A stretch of 64,000 bases of DNA from Alkalihalobacillus sp. LMS39 (lineage in GTDB: Bacteria; Bacillota; Bacilli; Bacillales; Bacillaceae_F). Shown here piece after piece: positions 43,097 to 52,234 of this stretch (the stretch's first letter is position 1; each line of letters opens with the position of its first letter). A program made the translations under genes and the position numbers. The notes under the pieces are model-generated. The model did not search any database. It was not told the origin of the DNA and saw nothing but the letters and a program-made list of their open reading frames with translations. Location: NCBI RefSeq assembly GCF_022812285.1, contig NZ_CP093300.1, positions 806,001-870,000 on the forward strand, in the 5' to 3' direction.

Positions 43097-43783
43097 ATGG
43101 GAAAGAGAAAAAAAGGAATAACTGGCTTTATCATAGGAGTTTCAACATTACTAATTGTTTTGTTCAACATCCAAGCAAACATGCATACCTTTGCGGCAGC
43201 TAAGTCTATATTCATTTCCACGTCTCCTGATAATTTATTATTTGCCGTAGACAATATGAAGCCAGGCGACTGGTCAGAACGTTCTTTAACAATTCAGAAT
43301 CGTGGAGACTCAGATTTTTATTATAATACAGAAGTAACATTACTTAGTGGTTCGGAAAAGCTATATAAAGAGTTTTTATTAGAAATCAAAGACGGAAATG
43401 TTCTTTTATATGAGGGGAAAATTAATGAATTTACGGGTATTGTTCCGCGGCATTTAAAAGCGCGACATGAAGAGAAGCTCGACTTTACGATTCGTTTTCC
43501 CACTCATTTAGGGAATGAGTTTCAAGGTTTAGAGTTTCAGTCAGAGTTTTTATTTTTTGCGGAAGGTCAAGAGGGACTTCAACCAGAACAACCTAGAAAT
43601 CCTGAAAGTGACCGACAAAAGCCAATAAGGCCTGGCGAGGAGATAAAAGAAGATACCATTCTCCCTTCCACAGCAACAAACACGTATAATTTCCTTATTA
43701 TAGGAATAATAGCAGTTATTCTAGGATCAATGATTTATATGTATCGTCGAAAAGAGAAAGAAAAAAAGACTTCACATTTATAA
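43097..43783 (+). CDS. TasA-like protein with LPSTA cell-wall sorting signal
   Basis: Protein of 228 residues. Signal peptide (ITGFIIGVSTLLIVLFNIQA), then a TasA/camelysin-like domain with the block NMKPGDWSERSLTIQNRGDS, which mirrors NLKPGDWMKRSFELQNNGS in the upstream TasA. The C-terminus has a proline-rich linker, LPSTA (about 189-193), a hydrophobic helix and a basic tail, which is the form of a sortase substrate. LPXTA is the motif of class D sortases in Bacillus. It could therefore be a wall-bound anchor for TasA fibres. Confidence 0.82.
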   Translation: MGKRKKGITGFIIGVSTLLIVLFNIQANMHTFAAAKSIFISTSPDNLLFAVDNMKPGDWSERSLTIQNRGDSDFYYNTEVTLLSGSEKLYKEFLLEIKDGNVLLYEGKINEFTGIVPRHLKARHEEKLDFTIRFPTHLGNEFQGLEFQSEFLFFAEGQEGLQPEQPRNPESDRQKPIRPGEEIKEDTILPSTATNTYNFLIIGIIAVILGSMIYMYRRKEKEKKTSHL

Positions 43784-43797
43784 AAAGGGGTTAAATA

Positions 43798-43825
43798 AAG
43801 GAGATATTCAATTGAATATCTCCTT
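43798..43825. terminator. Perfect 28-bp palindrome after the tasA operon
   Basis: AAGGAGATATTCAA and TTGAATATCTCCTT are fully complementary with no loop, 15 bases after the stop codon. The T-run is weak (ATTCAATTT), so it could be a terminator of modest strength or a protein site. Confidence 0.6.
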
Positions 43826-43968
43826 ATTCAATTTCTAGAAAAGGGGAAGATTTTCCTATAATTTTAATAGAAAATTGAACAAATTTTATCATTATTCCTA
43901 TCTTATACCATGTTAAAGTTAAAGGTAATGGTTTCAAATACCCTAATAGTAAAAAAAGGAGGAGTACG

Positions 43969-45387
43969 ATGAAACAATCAATACCTTTAATTAGTACATT
44001 ATTTATCCTTTTTGCTCTTATCCTTACGGGCTGTAATTCGGGGGAAGAAGTAGAAAAGATTGCTGAGAAGGAGCCACAACAACCTGAAGTAGTAGAAGAA
44101 CCAGAGGAGACTCAGGATGAAGAAATAGAAGAAGTCATTGAAGAAGAAATAGCACCAGAAGCAAATTTAGGCGATTATGAGGTGGAAATGACGGCTATAG
44201 CTAAAGTGGACGGAGATATTATCCGTGTACTAGGGGAAAGTAATTTATTACCTGGCTCAAGAATTCGTGTCCATCTTGAATCGATAACAAGAACGGGTCT
44301 TCATGTTCCAATTAGTGATAACACAACCGTTGATGACCAAGGAAACTTTGAAGCTCGGATTAATCCATTAGACTCAAAAGAGTTTCGTCTTATCGTAAGT
44401 TTTCGTGCTAATCAACGAGATGAAGTTCTAGCTCATTACGGAGAGGGTAATGCCGAAATAGAAGGTCCCCTTGTTTATCGTGAGGAAAACAATGAAGGCG
44501 AAATTCAACAAATAGCAAAACTAGAAAAAGTCATTCAATTACAAGAAGATGTTACAGAGTTTTCTTTTGATATTCCAGAAAGAGTCGAGCGACCGGAAGA
44601 TTATGGAGAAAATAACGTTTGGATAGAGGCAGAGATTAGAAATGATCATCGCTATATGTATGTTCATGGTCGTTCGAATTTATTGGAGGGAACAGGACTA
44701 TTTGCTGAGTATTGGTATTCAGAAAATGATCATTTACCGCAAAATAATTCATTTAAACCATTAACCAATATTAATCCAGACGGAACATTTGAAATTATGG
44801 TTCGCTATACTTCACTTGGAAAAGAAGGTTTTGTTCATCTGTTTACACATAGTCCAAATAGTAAAGTTCCGACAGAAATGACAGAAGCTTATGGAGAAAA
44901 TTATGAAAAAATGGACGGTGACATCGTTGTCGAGCGAACGGATGGTTCCAAGCGGATTTCCACACGTGTCTACCTCGATCCACCTGAAATAGAAGTCTCT
45001 GATGATATCCTATTAACAACAGATGATGGCGAGACGATGATGAGTGTACTAGATGATATGTTGTTTGACTTTGATGAAAGTAAATTGAAGGCTGATGCAA
45101 AAGAAGTGTTAGCAGATATAGTGAAAGTGTTAGAGACATTAGAGGATGGTACGAGCATAGAAATCCGAGGACACACGGATAGTCAAGGAAGTGAAGACTA
45201 TAATTTAAGGTTATCAGAAGAACGAGCTCAATCTGTGATGGATTTTATTTCTGAAAATGGCTCTATTGACCATTTAGAATTTGAATTAAAAGGATATGGT
45301 CAAGCAAAACCTGTGGCCTCAAATAATAATGAAGATGGAAGAAAGAGAAACCGCCGTGTTGAAATCGTCATTAATCCAAACCAATAA
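43969..45387 (+). CDS. Large OmpA-domain lipoprotein
   Basis: Lipoprotein of 472 residues. Signal peptide ends in LILTGC; an acidic linker (Glu/Gln/Pro, about 25-65) leads to two related beta-rich segments (about 70-200 and 215-345; repeated phrase GESNLLPGSRIR and GRSNLLEGTGLF) and a C-terminal OmpA/MotB-like domain (about 360-470: LFDFDESKLKADAKEVLADI, IRGHTDSQGSEDYNLRLSEE, NRRVEIV). It resembles the smaller protein at 35801 and probably contacts peptidoglycan. SD is AGGAGG. Confidence 0.87.
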   Translation: MKQSIPLISTLFILFALILTGCNSGEEVEKIAEKEPQQPEVVEEPEETQDEEIEEVIEEEIAPEANLGDYEVEMTAIAKVDGDIIRVLGESNLLPGSRIRVHLESITRTGLHVPISDNTTVDDQGNFEARINPLDSKEFRLIVSFRANQRDEVLAHYGEGNAEIEGPLVYREENNEGEIQQIAKLEKVIQLQEDVTEFSFDIPERVERPEDYGENNVWIEAEIRNDHRYMYVHGRSNLLEGTGLFAEYWYSENDHLPQNNSFKPLTNINPDGTFEIMVRYTSLGKEGFVHLFTHSPNSKVPTEMTEAYGENYEKMDGDIVVERTDGSKRISTRVYLDPPEIEVSDDILLTTDDGETMMSVLDDMLFDFDESKLKADAKEVLADIVKVLETLEDGTSIEIRGHTDSQGSEDYNLRLSEERAQSVMDFISENGSIDHLEFELKGYGQAKPVASNNNEDGRKRNRRVEIVINPNQ

Positions 45388-45408
45388 TTATTTGGTATTG
45401 ACTATCGT

Positions 45409-45592
45409 TACGGACACCTATTCCGCTATTTACCAAAAAACAGCAGTGTTAGTTTAGCTAAAGGACATCTGTTCCGTTACTCTCTAAAATTACGCCTTCT
45501 TTTGTTGGAAAATGTGAGTATAACGGAACAAATGTCCGATAGCAACCAAGAAACTCTCGATTATACAAGAATAACGAATCGTATGTCCGTTA
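45409..45592. repeat. Dispersed palindromic repeat, family A, copy 5
   Basis: Forward arms TTACGGACACCTATTCCGCT and AAAGGACATCTGTTCCGTTA face reverse arms ATAACGGAACAAATGTCCGA and ATAACGAATCGTATGTCCGT. It fills the gap after the OmpA lipoprotein. Confidence 0.85.
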
Positions 45593-45624
45593 GGGTAATA
45601 AATGCAGATTAGGACTACTGTCAC

Positions 45625-45653
45625 TTGGGATATAGAAAGATGTTTACTATAAT
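45625..45653 (+). promoter_or_regulatory. Sigma-A-type promoter before a small membrane-protein gene
   Basis: TTGGGA, 17-base spacer, TATAAT. Confidence 0.6.
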
Positions 45654-45685
45654 TAGGAAAAGAAAATAAAAGTATGGTGATCTGA

Positions 45686-45865
45686 TTGAGGAAATTTTGG
45701 TTGTTTAATTTGCTAGTCATGAGTTTATTGCTTTTATCTTTTACGATATTGCATGTCCATGGGTATCGGCAACAAGATTTCTTCTTTTTATTATTTACGA
45801 TTGTTGTGTTAGCAGGTTTGTGTCATTTTCATTATAAATATTACTATAATAAAAGAAATGAATAG
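45686..45865 (+). CDS. 59-residue membrane protein
   Basis: A TTG-started frame of 59 residues with two hydrophobic helices (about 5-22 and 29-46) and a basic, tyrosine-rich C-terminus (YKYYYNKRNE). It has a good promoter 30 bases upstream and a strong terminator right after, which supports a real gene. The ribosome site is weak (GGTGATC). Not recognised. Confidence 0.5.
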   Translation: MRKFWLFNLLVMSLLLLSFTILHVHGYRQQDFFFLLFTIVVLAGLCHFHYKYYYNKRNE

Positions 45866-45907
45866 AAGACCAGATATGTTTATGAAGACATATCTGGTCT
45901 TTCTTTT
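45866..45907. terminator. Terminator shared by the small membrane protein and the GGDEF/EAL gene
   Basis: AAGACCAGATATGT and ACATATCTGGTCTT are perfectly complementary, followed by TTCTTTT. It overlaps the last codons of the minus-strand gene. Confidence 0.85.
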
Positions 45908-48561
45908 AGTTGGTTTTCAATCTCTTTTGCTGTGACTGGCTTTCCGAATAAAAACCCTTGCATTTCATCACATTGCATGTCTTTTAGAAGTTCAGCTTGG
46001 CTTTCATTTTCAACACCTTCTGCAATGACGGCAAGCTCCAAATTCTTTGCTAGCATAATAATCGATGTGACAATGGTTTGATTTGAATTGCCTCGTTCTA
46101 ATTGATTTGTAAATTCACGAGCAATTTTTAAAGTCGATATAGGGAAAGAGGCTAGACTTGATAAAGCTGAATAACCCGTTCCAAAGTCATCGATGGAAAT
46201 GGTAATGCCATTATTTTTAAAGGTTTGTAATTTAGGAACGACTTGTTCAATATTTTGAATCGCTGTTTCTTCTGTTATTTCAAATTCAATCAAATTTGGG
46301 TTCACATGTTTTTCTTGTAAGATGGTTAAGAATCGTTCAACAATGGAATCTTGTTGCAGTTGTACAGGTGATAAATTTACTGCAACTTTTAAAGTGTATC
46401 CTTGTTCAGTCCACAACTTTATTTGCTTGCAAGCCTCAATGAACACCCATTCACCAATCGGAATAATCATTCCCGTTTGTTCAGCAATTGGAATAAAGTC
46501 AACAGGAGAAACAATGCCCATAATAGGGTGATTCCAGCGTAAAAGGGCTTCCACACCGACTATTTGTCCTGTTATTGATTCTACTTGTGGTTGGTATAGA
46601 AGAAAAAGCTCATCTCTTTTTAATGCATTTCGTAAATCTTTTTCCAATTTTCGCATCTTTGAAACCGTCATTTCACTTTCGTCATAAAACTTATAATGAC
46701 CTCTTCCATTTTGTTTTACATCATACATTGCAGTATCTGCTTTCTTCATTAAACCTTCTGACGTTGTATCGTCGAATGGAAACATTGAAATCCCTATACT
46801 AGGAAGGCTTTTAATTTCATGGCCATCGATACGATACGGTTGTTGCAATGTCGTTACAATTTTTTCAGCAAAACGAATGATGTCTTGCTTTTGGGTAATT
46901 CCTTTAACTAATAATGTGAATTCGTCTCCACCTTGTCTAGCCACGGTATCGGTTTTTCTTGTCACTTCTTGTAAACGTTTTGAAACGTTAATTAATAATT
47001 TATCACCAATATCGTGTCCTAGCTTATCATTTACCGACTTAAAATGGTCTAAATCAAGATATACAATGGCAAACCGTTCTTCTTTTTGCTTTGCTTCTTT
47101 AATTGCTTCATCGACTTGTTTCTCAAATAACATCCGATTCGCAACACCTGTTAATGAGTCATGATAGGCAAGATGTTTAATTTTCTCTTCGTGTTTTTGT
47201 TGTTCTGTGATATCTTTACCTATCCCAAAAATCCCAACAACTTTGTTTTTTACAACAATTGGGATATTCGTAATTCTCATATAGTAGAGAGTCCCTTCAC
47301 GATTATGAATTTGTATATCATAACGTTGCGGTAGACCAGCCATTACTTTAACAAGATGGGCTCTAACACGCTCGCGGTCTATGTCATTCATAAAAAGACT
47401 ATACGATAGACCTATAAGTTCATTTTTTTTATATCCCAATAAATTTGAACAGGCTGCATTCGCACTAGTGAAATCCCCTTGTAAATTAACGGAATAGGCT
47501 GAATCTGGATGAAATTCAAAAAGGGACTTATATCGTTGTTCACTGAGGTCAAGTTCATCAGTTTTGTAAAGTAAATTTTGAATGAGACGACGGTTTTCTA
47601 TAATGACAATAATTTGACGAATGATAAGAAGAAGAATCGCCAATAGTGTCCCGATTTCTAGTGCGTGTAGTCCTCGTTCCAACTTATCGGTAACTAACAT
47701 GAAAGTAAACAATAAAAGAACTAACAAATATGGAAGTGCGATGCGACTACTTTCAATGAAACGATTAGGCGTTAGTACTTTATCTTCATTTTCATCTCGA
47801 CATGAAACGATGCCACAATATCCAACAAGAAAAATGCTTCCTGCAAATAATGGATCGATCCAATTCCCTGATGAATAGTTGCTAGTCATAATAATATACA
47901 GATACACTAAATCAGCAAAGCTTTGAAGAAGAAATCCTAAAAACATAAAGAATACGACAGAACCATTCAAGTAGTCCTTGCTAATTCCAAAAAACAATAG
48001 AATGGCTGCGAAAAGTAAGGCCAGGTCTATTATTGGATAAGCTAATGAAACAAGGACACCTCCATCGATTGTACCATCAGAGGATAAGGTTGGTTCTATA
48101 ATAAAATGCCAGCTAAAAGTAATGGCAACAATCATAATGATGGATTGATCAAATACAAACGTTAGTAGCTTTGTATTATGTCTTTTACTGAAAATAAGAA
48201 AAACGAGTGCGGCAAGAAAAAAGAGAGCTTGTAACATATAAAATAAATCAGGATATCCAGGGAATGGGACGTTCATTTGTAACACATTTTCATAATAAGC
48301 CCAAATAAGCTCGGCAATGGTAAAACTACTTGTTCCTAATGCGAGTAATAGCCAAAAAGAACGATGTGAAGGGGTACTACGATGACGAGCTTGTAGTAGC
48401 CAAATCGTTGCTATAATTCCCGCAAAAATAGAAAGGGTATTACCACCAATAGTAAGAATCGTTTCGTCGTGTTTCCAGACAATAATCCAAATATAATAGA
48501 GAATGATATAGGAAACGAGAAAAATAAAGGACAGAGTGGTTTTCTTTTGTGTTGGCATCAT
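45880..48561 (-). CDS. Membrane-bound c-di-GMP signalling protein (PAS-GGDEF-EAL)
   Basis: Protein of 893 residues. About nine or ten TM helices occupy 1-320, then a PAS domain (about 345-455, with SLFEFHPDSAYSVN), a GGDEF domain with an intact active site (ARQGGDEFTLL) and an EAL domain (GVEALLRWNHP, IDDFGTGYSALSSL, AEGVENE). Both catalytic centres look complete, so it could both make and break cyclic di-GMP. AGGAG lies six bases before the ATG. It stands alone, near the biofilm operon but on the other strand. Confidence 0.95.
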   Translation of the reverse strand: MMPTQKKTTLSFIFLVSYIILYYIWIIVWKHDETILTIGGNTLSIFAGIIATIWLLQARHRSTPSHRSFWLLLALGTSSFTIAELIWAYYENVLQMNVPFPGYPDLFYMLQALFFLAALVFLIFSKRHNTKLLTFVFDQSIIMIVAITFSWHFIIEPTLSSDGTIDGGVLVSLAYPIIDLALLFAAILLFFGISKDYLNGSVVFFMFLGFLLQSFADLVYLYIIMTSNYSSGNWIDPLFAGSIFLVGYCGIVSCRDENEDKVLTPNRFIESSRIALPYLLVLLLFTFMLVTDKLERGLHALEIGTLLAILLLIIRQIIVIIENRRLIQNLLYKTDELDLSEQRYKSLFEFHPDSAYSVNLQGDFTSANAACSNLLGYKKNELIGLSYSLFMNDIDRERVRAHLVKVMAGLPQRYDIQIHNREGTLYYMRITNIPIVVKNKVVGIFGIGKDITEQQKHEEKIKHLAYHDSLTGVANRMLFEKQVDEAIKEAKQKEERFAIVYLDLDHFKSVNDKLGHDIGDKLLINVSKRLQEVTRKTDTVARQGGDEFTLLVKGITQKQDIIRFAEKIVTTLQQPYRIDGHEIKSLPSIGISMFPFDDTTSEGLMKKADTAMYDVKQNGRGHYKFYDESEMTVSKMRKLEKDLRNALKRDELFLLYQPQVESITGQIVGVEALLRWNHPIMGIVSPVDFIPIAEQTGMIIPIGEWVFIEACKQIKLWTEQGYTLKVAVNLSPVQLQQDSIVERFLTILQEKHVNPNLIEFEITEETAIQNIEQVVPKLQTFKNNGITISIDDFGTGYSALSSLASFPISTLKIAREFTNQLERGNSNQTIVTSIIMLAKNLELAVIAEGVENESQAELLKDMQCDEMQGFLFGKPVTAKEIENQLKERPDMSS

Positions 48562-48765
48562 ATACAGCTCCTAGCACTTAAATAGACAAGGAATAAAGTT
48601 GTGGGTATTTTGTACCTTAATAGTACTAAAAAAATGAAAATAAAGATATAACTTTTAATATAAAAATAGATTGGAATTTTTACACAAATAAGTAAAGATT
48701 ACTGTCGTTCATAATATTGTTTATGATAAGATAAAAAGCAATGATTTTAATTAGAGGAGATTAAG

Positions 48766-49593
48766 ATGCGGATCTTTCGAATTTTAAATAATAATGCTGT
48801 TGTTGTGATTGACGGGGGACAGGAAAAAATAGTAATGGGTAACGGCATTGCCTTTCAAAAGAAGAAAAATGACATCATTGCAAAAGCGAAAATTGAAAAA
48901 ATATTTGTAGTGCATGACCAATCTTCTGAAAAGTTTCAACAATTATTAGCAACATTGCCTGAAAAACATATTGAGTTAGCCGAACAGATTATTAGTTACG
49001 CAGAAGGACATCTAGAAGAACCGTTAAATGACCATATTCATATTGCGCTGACAGACCATTTATCATTTGCCTTAGAACGGCTTGAACAAGGATTTCCAAT
49101 TAAAAACAAACTAACAAATGAAATAAAATTATTGTACAAAAAAGAATTTGAAATCGGACTTTGGGCAAAGGATTTGATTAAACATGAGGTCGGATTCGAT
49201 ATTCCACTAGATGAAGCAGCTCATATTGCTCTTCATATTCATACAGCTAAAATTGGTGGACATTCGATGAGTGAATCCCTTGAGCGAGCATCAATATTGC
49301 GAGATTTTGTTGAGAAAGTAGAGTCCTATATGGGTGTGACGATTGAAGAAACAAGCATTAATTATCAACGGCTAATCACGCATCTTCGTTTTGCGTTACA
49401 CCGAATGGAACAAGGAACTGATTTTGACCCGATTGATGAGGATATGCTGAGCTTAATTCAAATCAAATATAAAAAAGCGTATGAGTGTTCTACACAAGTG
49501 GCAGGCTTTTTACAGCAAGAATATGGGATTGTATTTCCACCTTCTGAAATTGCTTATATTTCACTTCATATCCAAAGATTGTCACAAAAATAA
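48766..49593 (+). CDS. BglG/LicT/SacT-family transcriptional antiterminator
   Basis: Protein of 275 residues: CAT RNA-binding domain (about 1-55, MRIFRILNNNAVVVIDGG), PRD1 (about 65-170) and PRD2 (about 172-275), each with conserved phosphorylatable His residues (DHIHIAL, HIALHIH, RFALHRM, YISLHI). It should bind the RAT sequence at 49656 and let transcription continue into the sucrose operon when sucrose is present, under PTS control. SD is AGAGGAG. The gene name sacT or sacY is suggested by context only. Confidence 0.93.
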   Translation: MRIFRILNNNAVVVIDGGQEKIVMGNGIAFQKKKNDIIAKAKIEKIFVVHDQSSEKFQQLLATLPEKHIELAEQIISYAEGHLEEPLNDHIHIALTDHLSFALERLEQGFPIKNKLTNEIKLLYKKEFEIGLWAKDLIKHEVGFDIPLDEAAHIALHIHTAKIGGHSMSESLERASILRDFVEKVESYMGVTIEETSINYQRLITHLRFALHRMEQGTDFDPIDEDMLSLIQIKYKKAYECSTQVAGFLQQEYGIVFPPSEIAYISLHIQRLSQK

Positions 49594-49655
49594 TATTGAC
49601 GATAACGTTTTCATCTTGTAATATAACAATTAGATATTTTAAATTTTATATTGTG

Positions 49656-49684
49656 GGATTGTTACTGCAGATGCAGGCAAGACC
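49656..49684 (+). promoter_or_regulatory. Ribonucleic antiterminator (RAT) target
   Basis: GGATTGTTACTGCAGATGCA then GGCAAGACC closely follows the GGATTGTTACTG...GCAGGCAAAACC pattern bound by LicT/SacT proteins. Its 3' end overlaps the left arm of the terminator, so the two structures exclude each other. Confidence 0.9.
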
Positions 49685-49763
49685 TAAAATGTGTAAGGCG
49701 ACATAGGTAGATCGTCTAATCTTGACCTACCTATGTGTACTTTATATATTTTAGGTCTTTTTT
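49681..49763 (+). terminator. RAT-controlled leader terminator of the sucrose operon
   Basis: The outer arms AGACCTAAAAT and ATTTTAGGTCT pair and are followed by T6. An inner TAGGTAGAT/TGACCTACCTA hairpin lies within the long loop. Confidence 0.85.
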
Positions 49764-49790
49764 ATTTATATATCTTAAGGGGGAATTGTT

Positions 49791-51164
49791 ATGAATCATC
49801 AAGAAATAGCGAAACAGCTAGTTGAACACTTAGGTGGAGCGGACAATGTTGTAAGCGCTACTCATTGTGCGACACGCCTTCGTCTTGTCATTGAAGATGA
49901 AAGTCAAATTAACAAAGAGGCGATTGAAGACTTAGACGAAGTGAAAGGCGCGTTTTTAAGTAGCGGTCAGTTTCAAATCATATTTGGCACAGGGACAGTA
50001 AACAAAGTGTTTGCTCATTTTGGTCCACTCGTAGGGGCAAATTCAGAAGAAAAGAAGGAAAAGGTATCACATAGTGATGCAGCGAAACGTAAAATGAATC
50101 CATTTGCTCGCTTTGCTCGCACGCTTTCAAACATTTTTGTTCCTATCATTCCGGCGATTGTAGCGTCAGGTATGTTAATGGGGCTATTAGGATTAATGAA
50201 CACATATAATTGGGTAGACCCTGAAAGCGCCCTTTTTATGATGTTAGACATGTTCTCGTCAGCTGCATTTATCATTTTGCCAATATTAATTGGATATAGT
50301 GCAGCAAAAGAATTTGGTGGAAACCCATATTTAGGGGCAGTTATCGGCGGAATAATGACTCATCCGGCATTATTAAATCCATGGGGACTAAGTAATGCTC
50401 AACCAGAAACCCTTGATTTCTTCGGGTTTGGAGTTGAAATGTTAGGTTATCAAGGAACAGTTATTCCAGTGTTATTAACGGTTTACCTTATGTCAAAAAT
50501 TGAAAAAGCCTTACGCAAAGTAATCCCGAACGTAGTAGATTTATTGTTAACACCGTTTTTAACAGTCATCATTACCGGATTTATTGCACTTCTAGTTATT
50601 GGGCCATTAGGTCGAGGATTAGGAAATGGAATTACAATGGTACTAGATTTTGTTTACGATACAGCCGGACCAATAGCGGGTTTAATTTTCGGAGGATTAT
50701 ATTCAACGATTGTGTTAACTGGTGTTCATCATAGCTTCCATGCGATTGAAGCGGAACTACTCGTGAATGTTGGCGGGAACTATTTATTACCAATTTGGGC
50801 GATGGCCAACGTGGCTCAAGGTGGTGCGACATTAGCTGTGTTTGTAAAAACGAAAATTCAAAAAACAAAAAGCATTGCGCTACCAGCTGCAGTTTCAGCC
50901 TTTTTAGGAATTACAGAACCGGCCATTTTTGGGGTGAACTTACGATACCGCCGTCCATTTATCGGGGCAATGATTGGTGGAGCTCTTGGTGGAGCTTATG
51001 TAGTCTTTACTCAAGTTATGGCAAACGGAATCGGCATAACAGGTATACCGATGTTTGCCATTGCCAAAGACCCTGTTAATTATGGAATTGGATTTTTAAT
51101 TGCTGTAGCAGGATCATTTATTGCAACATTATTGTTAGGTTGGAAAGAGGATCCTAAAGAATAA
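49791..51164 (+). CDS. Sucrose-specific PTS transporter EIIBC
   Basis: Protein of 457 residues. EIIB domain at the N-terminus with the phosphorylated cysteine in SATHCATRLRL, then an EIIC membrane domain with about ten helices (GLIFGGLYSTIVLTGVHHSF, and FLGITEPAIFGVNLRY). There is no EIIA domain, so phosphate must come from a glucose-type EIIA elsewhere. The order antiterminator, EIIBC, fructokinase, sucrase points to sucrose. Confidence 0.92.
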   Translation: MNHQEIAKQLVEHLGGADNVVSATHCATRLRLVIEDESQINKEAIEDLDEVKGAFLSSGQFQIIFGTGTVNKVFAHFGPLVGANSEEKKEKVSHSDAAKRKMNPFARFARTLSNIFVPIIPAIVASGMLMGLLGLMNTYNWVDPESALFMMLDMFSSAAFIILPILIGYSAAKEFGGNPYLGAVIGGIMTHPALLNPWGLSNAQPETLDFFGFGVEMLGYQGTVIPVLLTVYLMSKIEKALRKVIPNVVDLLLTPFLTVIITGFIALLVIGPLGRGLGNGITMVLDFVYDTAGPIAGLIFGGLYSTIVLTGVHHSFHAIEAELLVNVGGNYLLPIWAMANVAQGGATLAVFVKTKIQKTKSIALPAAVSAFLGITEPAIFGVNLRYRRPFIGAMIGGALGGAYVVFTQVMANGIGITGIPMFAIAKDPVNYGIGFLIAVAGSFIATLLLGWKEDPKE

Positions 51165-51183
51165 ATAAATTAATAAAAACATG

Positions 51184-51211
51184 GGATGTTAGAGATTTTT
51201 TTCTAACATCC
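51184..51211 (+). terminator. Intercistronic hairpin between EIIBC and fructokinase
   Basis: GGATGTTAGA and TCTAACATCC are fully complementary around a T-rich loop; no T-run follows, so it may be a processing or stabilising stem. Confidence 0.5.
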
Positions 51212-51277
51212 TTCAACATTTTAGAGCGTTTAGGTTACGATAAGACAAGGATCGTTTACATAGGAGGAATGATTGGG

Positions 51278-52234
51278 ATGAAAAAAGGAATTCTTTCGTT
51301 AGGGGAAGTGCTTATTGACTTTATTCCGTTAGATGAAACGAATACTACCTATCAAAAAAGCCCTGGTGGAGCTCCAGCAAATGTAGCCGTTGGGGTTTCT
51401 CGATTAGGTCTTCCTTCCACTTTCATAGGAAAAGTGGGAGATGACGTGTTAGGACGTTTTTTAAAGGAGACATTAGAAAGCTACGGTGTTAAAACAGAGC
51501 AATTAACTTTAACTAAGGATGTTCGGACTGGTGTTGTGTTTGTAACAAATGCAAAAGATGGTGAACGCAGTTTTGATTTTTATATTAATCCAAGTGCGGA
51601 CCGTTTTTTACAGGCAAGTGAAATAAACGAAAGTGTGTTTGAAACAAACAAAGTTCTCCACTTTGGATCTATATCTATGATTAGTAGCCCAGCTAAAGAG
51701 GCGACAAGATTTGCGGTTGAAAAAGCAAGAGAGCAAGGCTTAATTATTTCTTATGATCCGAACTTACGCTTAGGCTTGTGGGATTCCGAAATGGAAGCAA
51801 AAGAAACGATAATCTCAATGTTGAACAAAGCAGATATGGTGAAAATTTCTGAAGAAGAATTAGAATTTATTACAGGTGAAGCAACTATTGAAGCTGGTGT
51901 CGAGAAATTGAAAAAGTATAATATACCTTTACTTCTTGTCACATTAGGTGGAAAGGGAAGCTATGTTTATACAAGGACAGGTTCTGCACATGTTCCAGCG
52001 CTAAAGGTGGATGCGGTCGATACGACAGGGGCTGGTGATGCGTTTGTATCGGGAATGCTGTATTCGTTACACGAATATGAAGGACATATTGAGACATTGA
52101 AAGTACAAGAAGCAGTAAAGATGGCTGCATTTGCTTCCGTATCTGGTGCACTCGCGGCTTCGACAAAAGGGGCGATGACCGCACTTCCGACATTATCTGA
52201 AGTAAAACAATTATTAAAGGAGAATGTGGAATGA
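51278..52234 (+). CDS. Fructokinase (PfkB/ribokinase family)
   Basis: Protein of 318 residues. PfkB signatures: GGAPANVAVGVSRLG at the N-terminus and DTTGAGDAFVSGMLY near 250, holding the catalytic Asp. It phosphorylates the fructose released from sucrose-6-phosphate. The second ATG (51278) is preferred because AGGAGG is too near the first. It overlaps the sucrase gene by four bases. Confidence 0.93.
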   Translation: MKKGILSLGEVLIDFIPLDETNTTYQKSPGGAPANVAVGVSRLGLPSTFIGKVGDDVLGRFLKETLESYGVKTEQLTLTKDVRTGVVFVTNAKDGERSFDFYINPSADRFLQASEINESVFETNKVLHFGSISMISSPAKEATRFAVEKAREQGLIISYDPNLRLGLWDSEMEAKETIISMLNKADMVKISEEELEFITGEATIEAGVEKLKKYNIPLLLVTLGGKGSYVYTRTGSAHVPALKVDAVDTTGAGDAFVSGMLYSLHEYEGHIETLKVQEAVKMAAFASVSGALAASTKGAMTALPTLSEVKQLLKENVE

